DNA of 19,308 bases from Pseudomonadota bacterium. GTDB lineage: Bacteria; Pseudomonadota; Alphaproteobacteria; Rhizobiales; Xanthobacteraceae. The DNA lies in NCBI GenBank assembly GCA_023414975.1, contig JAEZMI010000411.1, positions 1-19,308 of the forward strand, given 5' to 3'. This document shows, in pieces, positions 14,938 to 19,308 of the stretch. Position 1 is the first letter of the stretch; each line of letters begins with the position of its first letter. Below the pieces are notes generated by a model. That model was given only the letters and a program-made list of their open reading frames with translations. It was not told the origin of the DNA and made no database searches. The translations under genes were made by a program, and so were the position numbers.

Positions 14938-15627
14938 TCAGTCCAGTAGATAGCGCGCGCCGACGCGGACTTCGTGCGCGCTCTGCTGGAGATCGGGCAG
15001 TCCGCCGCCGAGGTCCACGTTCTCGATGGTCAGGTAGCGATAGCCGACATCGATCTGCCAGTTCGGCGCCACCGCCACCGCGGCGCCCGCCATAAGCGCC
15101 CAGGCGACACCCCAGCCATCGGTGTGTCCGATATCCGTCCCGAGAATGGCGACGTCTGTCAGCGATACATAGCCAGCACCGACGCCGGCGCCGACATAGG
15201 GAGTGAAGCCCTTCCAACTGCCGAGGTCGACATAGATGTTGGCCAGCGCCGTCGCGGCACTGAAATCGGCCGAAAGTCCGCCTGCGTTACTCTCAGCTTT
15301 GCCGCGATAATCCGCCGTCACATCGACGCGCAGCCAGTCACTCAGTCGGACACCCGCGCCGAGCCCGATGAGCCAGGCATCGTCCATCGCGGCAGGCCCC
15401 GGAGCGAAGTCGAGTTGCGACCAATCCGGAACCTCGTTGACGACATAGCCGATGTCGCCACGCAGATACCAGCCGCTCTCATCCTCAATGACCGGTGCCT
15501 TCGCCAGGAGATCGTCGGCTTCGCTGCCGAGGTCCGCCGCTCTTGCGCCCGCGAACGCCAGCAGAGCCATCCCGGTCGCCAGACCGGATGCCCGTGCCAA
15601 AGACCACAGAAACTTGAGACGACTCAT
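14938..15627 (-). CDS. Outer-membrane beta-barrel protein, Omp25/31-like
   Basis: The 229-residue product has an N-terminal signal peptide (MSRLKFLWSL, hydrophobic to ALLAFAGARA) with likely cleavage after Ala30. Alternating amphipathic strands typical of small 8-stranded barrels follow: GWYLRGDIGYVVNEV (52-66), WLIGLGAGVRLSDWLRVDVT, FTPYVGAGVGAGYVSL, WGVAWALMAGAAVAV, WQIDVGYRYLTIENVDLG and a final HEVRVGARYLLD. The WYLRGDIGY start and EVRVGARYLLD end are common in alphaproteobacterial Omp25/Omp31-type porin-family proteins, which stabilise the envelope and are not true porins. The ATG at 15627 has GGAG about 7 bases upstream. It ends with Asp rather than the usual C-terminal aromatic residue, which is seen in this group. 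Confidence 0.88.
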   Translation of the reverse strand: MSRLKFLWSLARASGLATGMALLAFAGARAADLGSEADDLLAKAPVIEDESGWYLRGDIGYVVNEVPDWSQLDFAPGPAAMDDAWLIGLGAGVRLSDWLRVDVTADYRGKAESNAGGLSADFSAATALANIYVDLGSWKGFTPYVGAGVGAGYVSLTDVAILGTDIGHTDGWGVAWALMAGAAVAVAPNWQIDVGYRYLTIENVDLGGGLPDLQQSAHEVRVGARYLLD

Positions 15628-15741
15628 CCACCCACTCCGGCGATAGCCGGGAGCCCCGGCTGACCTCGCTGAGTGGGAACAGTCGCAGCCAAACTTTAAG
15701 GAGCGCTTAACCTTAACGTTTGCTCACCATCGAGCCGGGTG

Positions 15742-16578
15742 TCACCCTTGCCGGGCCGCGCGGGCAGCTGCCTCAAGATGCGGCGTCAGGGCAGGATCCA
15801 GCTTCAAGGCCATCGCAAGGCGGGCGAGGAAGGCCCGCTCGGAACTTGTGTCGGCCTCGATCGCCAGAAGCGCCGCGAGATAAACCTCCGCCGCCTCCTC
15901 GGGGGTCGTTACCGCGCGGGCCAAAGTCTCCACCGTCGCGGGATTCGCGAGTTCGGCGGTAAGGAAACGCTCGGCCTCGTCGAGTTGCGCGCCCTGCTCG
16001 TTCAGCTTGCCGCTGATCGCGACGCGCTCCCGCTCGTCGATGTGCCCGTCGGCCAGCGATGCCGCGATCATCGTACGCAACAGCGTTACCGGCAGTTCGG
16101 TGCGGTCGGCCTGGGCCGGGTTGAAGGGCGAGTCGGGCGGCGGCAGCGTCGCGCCATGGCTCGGCAGCGGTGTCGCGGACTGCTGCGGCTGCTGCCCCTG
16201 CTGGTAGTTCTGATAAGCCTTGTAGGCCAGCGTGCCGACGAGAGCGAGGCCGCCAAGCGCGACGGCGTTCTTGGCGACCTTGCGGCCCGACTTGTTGCCC
16301 AAAACGAGCGAGACCAGGGCGCCGGCCGCCGCGCCGGAAGCGAGCGATCCACCATTGTTGGAAAGATAGCCCTTGGCTTGGCTGAGCATATCGCTGCCGC
16401 CCGCACCCTTTTGCCCGAGCGCGCTCGCGACATCGGACAGTCCACCGAGAAATCCGCCAGACGACACAGGGGCCGGGCTGCCGCCCGTCGGTGCCGGTAC
16501 GCCGCCCCCGGTACCGATCTGCGGCGCGAGGAACTGGTCGAGAAGGCGCTTGGCGTCGAAACTGCCGCTGTTGAACAT
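15742..16578 (-). CDS. DUF533 / TerB-like inner-membrane protein (YebE family)
   Basis: The 278-residue product has a Gly/Ser/Pro-rich N-terminus (MFNSGSFDAKRLLDQFL, then SGGFLGGLSDVASALGQKG) and Gly/Ala-rich hydrophobic stretches at about 81-94 (GAAAGALVSLVLG) and 104-121 (NAVALGGLALVGTLAYKA). A Gln/Pro linker leads to a helical C-terminal domain (162-278) with the TerB-type signature MIAASLADGHIDERER (170-185) and EVYLAALLAIEADTSSERAFL (231-251). The order matches DUF533 (YebE-like) proteins, of unknown molecular function; the TerB fold is named after tellurite-resistance proteins, but resistance is not implied. The ATG at 16578 has only a weak RBS. It lies upstream of the outer-membrane protein gene on the same strand (114-bp gap), so the two might be coexpressed. 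Confidence 0.86.
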   Translation of the reverse strand: MFNSGSFDAKRLLDQFLAPQIGTGGGVPAPTGGSPAPVSSGGFLGGLSDVASALGQKGAGGSDMLSQAKGYLSNNGGSLASGAAAGALVSLVLGNKSGRKVAKNAVALGGLALVGTLAYKAYQNYQQGQQPQQSATPLPSHGATLPPPDSPFNPAQADRTELPVTLLRTMIAASLADGHIDERERVAISGKLNEQGAQLDEAERFLTAELANPATVETLARAVTTPEEAAEVYLAALLAIEADTSSERAFLARLAMALKLDPALTPHLEAAARAARQG

Positions 16579-16751
16579 CGTGTATCCCGCTATCGATCTG
16601 TCTTTACCGAAGTAGGGATGCTTCGTGGCTTCCGCAAGGAAAGGCCAAAGCGAGCGGTCACCTCCGCGTGATCCTGCGAGACGGGCGCCTGTCGCATCTA
16701 TTGTCGTTTCTGTTCAACGTGCCCGCCGAAACAATGCTCGCGGGTCGGCGC

Positions 16752-16797
16752 CGTCTGCGCGAGCTTAGGCCATCATCCGTCAGACGACGTCACGTCG
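16752..16797. promoter_or_regulatory. Nested inverted repeats just before soxB
   Basis: CGTCTG (16752-16757) pairs with CAGACG (16781-16786), and CGACG (16785-16789) pairs with CGTCG (16793-16797) around TCA. The two pairings share bases 16785-16786, so they compete if transcribed. The second hairpin touches the soxB Shine-Dalgarno sequence at 16797. They could be an operator or a leader switch. The rest of the 228-bp gap (16579-16751) shows no clear promoter boxes and no gene. Confidence 0.4.
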
Positions 16798-16801
16798 GAG
16801 G
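16797..16801 (+). promoter_or_regulatory. Shine-Dalgarno sequence that fixes the TTG start of soxB
   Basis: GGAGG is followed by five bases (CCAAT) and then TTG at 16807. The next in-frame ATG lies more than 100 codons downstream, inside the FAD domain, so the TTG must be the start. Confidence 0.8.
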
Positions 16802-16806
16802 CCAAT

Positions 16807-18057
16807 TTGCAGAAATTCTCCGGCCTTGAGCTCTTCCGCCGCGCGCTCGGCGGCCACAAGAGCTGGCAGCCCCAGTGGCGCAATCCCGAGCCCAAGCCCG
16901 AATATGACGTCGTCATCATCGGCGCGGGTGGCCACGGCCTTGCGGCGGCCTATTACCTCGCGAAGGAACACGGCATCACCCGTGTCGCCGTGCTTGAGCG
17001 CGGCTGGCTCGGCGGCGGCAACACCGGGCGCAACACCACGATCGTGCGCTCGAACTACCTCTTCGACGAGAGCGCCGCGCTTTACGAGCATGCCGTGAAG
17101 CTGTGGGAAGGCCTGTCGCAGGATCTCAACTACAACGTCATGTATTCCGCGCGCGGCGTTCTCATGCTCGCCCACAACATTCATGACGTGCAGAGCTTCA
17201 AGCGTCACGTTCATGCCAACCGGCTGAATGGTGTCGACAATGAGTGGCTGACCGCGGAGCAGGTCAAGGAATTCTGCCCGCCGCTGAACATCTCCTCGAT
17301 GCGCTATCCAATCCTCGGTGGCGCGCTGCAGCGGCGCGGCGGTACGGCGCGGCACGATGCGGTGGCCTGGGGCTTTGCCCGCGCGGCCGATTCCCGCGGC
17401 GTCGACATCATCCAGAACTGCGAAGTCACCGGCATCCGGCGCGGCACGGACGGCGCGGTGGAGGGGGTCGAGACATCGCGCGGCTTCATCAAGACCAAGA
17501 AGATCGGCGTCTCGGCCGCCGGGCACACCAGCGTCGTGATGGCGATGGCGGGGATGCGGATGCCGCTGGAAAGCTACCCGCTGCAGGCGCTGGTGTCCGA
17601 GCCCGTCAAGCCGGCCTTTCCCACCGTCGTGATGAGCAACACCATCCACGCCTATATCTCTCAGTCCGACAAGGGCGAGATGGTCATCGGCGCCGGCACG
17701 GATGCCTACACCTCTTACTCCCAGCGCGGCGCGCTGCACATCACCACCCACACGCTGGATGCCATCTGCGAACTCGTTCCCCAATTCCGCCGGCTGCGCA
17801 TGCTGCGGAACTGGGGCGGGATCGTCGACGTGACGCCCGACCGTTCCCCCATCATCGCCAAGACACCTGTACCGGGCCTTTATGTAAATTGCGGTTGGGG
17901 CACGGGCGGCTTCAAGGCGACGCCGGGCTCGGGCAACGTGTTCGCGCATACCATCGCCAAGGATGCGCCACACCCGATCAACGCCCCCTTTACGCTGGAG
18001 CGGTTCCGCGACGGCTTCCTGATCGACGAGGCGGCCGCAGCCGCCGTCGCGCACTGA
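16807..18057 (+). CDS. soxB: Sarcosine oxidase beta subunit (heterotetrameric)
   Basis: SoxB is the subunit that oxidises sarcosine in the four-subunit enzyme SoxBDAG, giving glycine, H2O2 and, with tetrahydrofolate, methylene-THF. The 416-residue product (TTG start) begins MQKFSGLELFRRALGGHKSW. It has the FAD Rossmann motif VVIIGAGGHGLAAAYYLAK (35-53), WLGGGNTGRNTTIVRSNYL (67-85), and ALQRRGGTARHDAVAWGFA (173-191) with His183 as the likely covalent FMN attachment site. Later segments are IIQNCEVTGIRRG, LQALVSEPVKP, SQSDKGEMVIGAG, WGGIVDVTPDRSPII and NCGWGTGGFKATPGSG. Several segments (LQALVSEPV, GWGTGGFK, final EAAAAAVAH) resemble, from memory, the Corynebacterium/Arthrobacter form more than the common Pseudomonas-rhizobial form. 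It is the first gene of the sox unit and is followed 11 bp later by soxD. Confidence 0.95.
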   Translation: MQKFSGLELFRRALGGHKSWQPQWRNPEPKPEYDVVIIGAGGHGLAAAYYLAKEHGITRVAVLERGWLGGGNTGRNTTIVRSNYLFDESAALYEHAVKLWEGLSQDLNYNVMYSARGVLMLAHNIHDVQSFKRHVHANRLNGVDNEWLTAEQVKEFCPPLNISSMRYPILGGALQRRGGTARHDAVAWGFARAADSRGVDIIQNCEVTGIRRGTDGAVEGVETSRGFIKTKKIGVSAAGHTSVVMAMAGMRMPLESYPLQALVSEPVKPAFPTVVMSNTIHAYISQSDKGEMVIGAGTDAYTSYSQRGALHITTHTLDAICELVPQFRRLRMLRNWGGIVDVTPDRSPIIAKTPVPGLYVNCGWGTGGFKATPGSGNVFAHTIAKDAPHPINAPFTLERFRDGFLIDEAAAAAVAH

Positions 18058-18068
18058 GCGAGGACGCG

Positions 18069-18362
18069 ATGCTCATCATCAACTGTCCCTGGTGTGGCGC
18101 CCGGCCGGAGCTGGAATTCCGCTATGGCGGGGAAGCGCACATCGCCCGTCCGGCCGACCCCTCGTCCCTCACCGACGAGGAATGGGCCAACTTCCTTTAC
18201 AACCGCACCAATCCCAAGGGCTTGCACGCCGAACGCTGGCGCCATGTCCACGGCTGCGGGCGCTTCTTCAACGCCGTGCGCGACACGGTCAGCGACTTCT
18301 TTGTCGTCACTTACAAGGCCGGCGAGGCGCGCCCGGACAACGCGGGAGATCAGGTAAAATGA
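18069..18362 (+). CDS. soxD: Sarcosine oxidase delta subunit
   Basis: SoxD is the small zinc-binding subunit of heterotetrameric sarcosine oxidase and is needed for assembly. The 97-residue product begins MLIINCPWCG and has the zinc ligands at the known positions of the family: Cys6, Cys9, His59 and Cys63 (ERWRHVHGCG). ANFLYNRTNPKGLHAERW (40-57) and GRFFNAVRDTVSDFF (64-78) are further hallmarks. It starts 11 bp after soxB, with a GAGGA-like RBS. Its stop overlaps the soxA start as ATGA, indicating coupled translation. Confidence 0.95.
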   Translation: MLIINCPWCGARPELEFRYGGEAHIARPADPSSLTDEEWANFLYNRTNPKGLHAERWRHVHGCGRFFNAVRDTVSDFFVVTYKAGEARPDNAGDQVK

Positions 18363-19308
18363 CCAACCGCTTCCGCACCGCCGCTGGCGGCCGCATCGAC
18401 CGTACCGCCCCGGTGTCCTTCCGCTTCGACGGGAAGACCTACACTGGCTACAAAGGCGATACGCTGGCATCGGCGCTCATCGCCAATGGCGTCCATCTCA
18501 TCGGCCGCTCGTTCAAGTACCACCGCCCGCGCGGCATCATCTCGGCGGGATCGGACGAGCCGAACGCGCTCGTCGAGGTCAGCCGCGACGGCGCCCGCGC
18601 CGCGCCGAACCTGCGGGCCACGCAAGTCGAGATCTATGAGGGTCTGCAGGCGCAAAGCCAGAACCGCTGGCCGACCCTGGCGTTCGACGCCGGCGCGATG
18701 AACGACCTGTTCTCGCCCTTCCTGCCGGCGGGCTTCTACTACAAGACCTTCATGTGGCCGGCGGGCGCGTGGAAGCGCTTCTACGAGCCGAAGATCCGCG
18801 CCATGGCCGGTCTCGGCAAGGCGCCGACCCTGCCGGACCCCGACCGCTACACCCAGAACTACGCCTTCTGCGACGTCCTCGTGGTCGGCGCCGGCCCGGC
18901 AGGCCTCGCCGCGGCGCTTGCGGCGGCGGAGAGCGGCGCCCGCGTTATTCTCTGCGACGAGCAGGCCGAACTCGGCGGCTCGCTGCTGGCAGAAATCGGG
19001 TCGAGCATTGACGGGCAGCCGGCCCAGCTCTGGCTGGAGCAGACGCTGGCGCGCCTCGCGCAGCACGCGAATGTGACGCTGCTGCCGCGGACCACCGCTT
19101 TCGGCTATTTCCCGCACAACATGATCGCGCTGGCCGAGCGCGTCAGCGAGCATCTGGCGGTGCCCGACCGCGATCTTCCCCGCGAGCGGCTTTGGCAGGT
19201 GCGGGCGACGGAAGTCATTATCGCCACCGGCGCGCATGAGCGGCCGCTGGTCTTCCCTGACAACGACCGGCCGGGCGTAATGCTCGCCGATGCCGGCCGT
19301 ACCTATGT
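18359..19308 (+). CDS. soxA: Sarcosine oxidase alpha subunit, 3'-truncated by the window end
   Basis: The alpha subunit binds NAD+ and the folate-dependent module that captures formaldehyde as methylene-THF; complete proteins are about 970-1000 residues, so the 316 codons here are roughly a third. The N-terminal ferredoxin-like fold is visible at about 17-110 (VSFRFDGKTYTGYKGDTLASAL, SFKYHRPRGI, GSDEPNALVEV), followed by a linker (FYYKTFMWPAGAWKRFYEP) and the NAD(P)-binding Rossmann motif CDVLVVGAGPAGLAAALAA (171-189), EQAELGGSLL (201-210) and ATGAHERPLVFP. The ATG at 18359 overlaps the soxD stop (ATGA). The reading frame is open to the last base. Since soxG and often purU or folD follow in such operons, they may lie just outside the window. 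Confidence 0.95.
   Translation, partial: MTNRFRTAAGGRIDRTAPVSFRFDGKTYTGYKGDTLASALIANGVHLIGRSFKYHRPRGIISAGSDEPNALVEVSRDGARAAPNLRATQVEIYEGLQAQSQNRWPTLAFDAGAMNDLFSPFLPAGFYYKTFMWPAGAWKRFYEPKIRAMAGLGKAPTLPDPDRYTQNYAFCDVLVVGAGPAGLAAALAAAESGARVILCDEQAELGGSLLAEIGSSIDGQPAQLWLEQTLARLAQHANVTLLPRTTAFGYFPHNMIALAERVSEHLAVPDRDLPRERLWQVRATEVIIATGAHERPLVFPDNDRPGVMLADAGRTY

Noticed and set aside
16780..18054. 424-codon minus-strand open frame opposite soxB
   Set aside because: It covers soxB exactly and is His/Asp/Arg-rich without motifs; soxB itself has cofactor motifs and operon partners.

Overview
The window looks like a chromosomal segment of a high-GC alphaproteobacterium, most likely Hyphomicrobiales (Rhizobiales) and perhaps near Xanthobacteraceae. 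This rests on the strong G/C preference at third codon positions, the alphaproteobacterial forms of SucC, SucD, PurA and SerC, a serC-type leader RNA, an Omp25/31-like small beta-barrel, and a DUF533 protein. The genus is an inference. No tRNA, rRNA, CRISPR array, transposase, integrase or phage gene was seen.

Layout. (1) 1-2978: the 3' part of a fumarylacetoacetate-hydrolase-family gene, then sucC-sucD (succinyl-CoA synthetase) with overlapping stop and start, closed by a strong terminator. (2) 2979-3330: no large gene; one possible 42-codon membrane ORF on the minus strand lies next to a perfect palindrome. (3) 3331-6119, minus: purA followed by a conserved single-pass membrane protein of unknown function, with hairpins in the purA leader. 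(4) 6374-8240, plus: a two-domain glyoxalase/extradiol-type (VOC) protein and an EamA/DMT transporter. (5) 8253-9092, minus: a GNAT acetyltransferase convergent with the transporter; a 15-bp direct repeat carries both stop codons. A small, apparently frameshifted plus-strand ORF follows. (6) 9393-10708, minus: puuE-type allantoinase, then a periplasmic MliC-type lysozyme inhibitor. (7) 10893-11540, plus: KDPG aldolase (eda), sharing a bidirectional terminator with serA. (8) 11609-14670, minus: serC-serA, the first two steps of serine synthesis from 3-phosphoglycerate, with a serC-type leader RNA, a candidate promoter and an intercistronic run of hairpins. (9) 14775-16578: a 43-codon membrane-protein gene (plus), an outer-membrane beta-barrel (minus) and a DUF533/TerB-like membrane protein (minus). 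(10) 16807-19308, plus: the start of a heterotetrameric sarcosine oxidase operon, soxB-soxD-soxA, cut by the window end.

Metabolic links: eda feeds pyruvate and triose phosphate from Entner-Doudoroff metabolism; serA and serC draw 3-phosphoglycerate into serine; the sarcosine oxidase delivers glycine and C1 units that connect to serine and purine metabolism; purA and puuE stand on the purine synthesis and degradation sides. These links are between neighbouring transcription units and do not show co-regulation.

No convincing new multi-gene system is visible. The best leads are small: the serC leader with its intercistronic hairpins, three tiny ORFs (one frameshifted), the purA leader hairpin, and the uncharacterised membrane protein behind purA.
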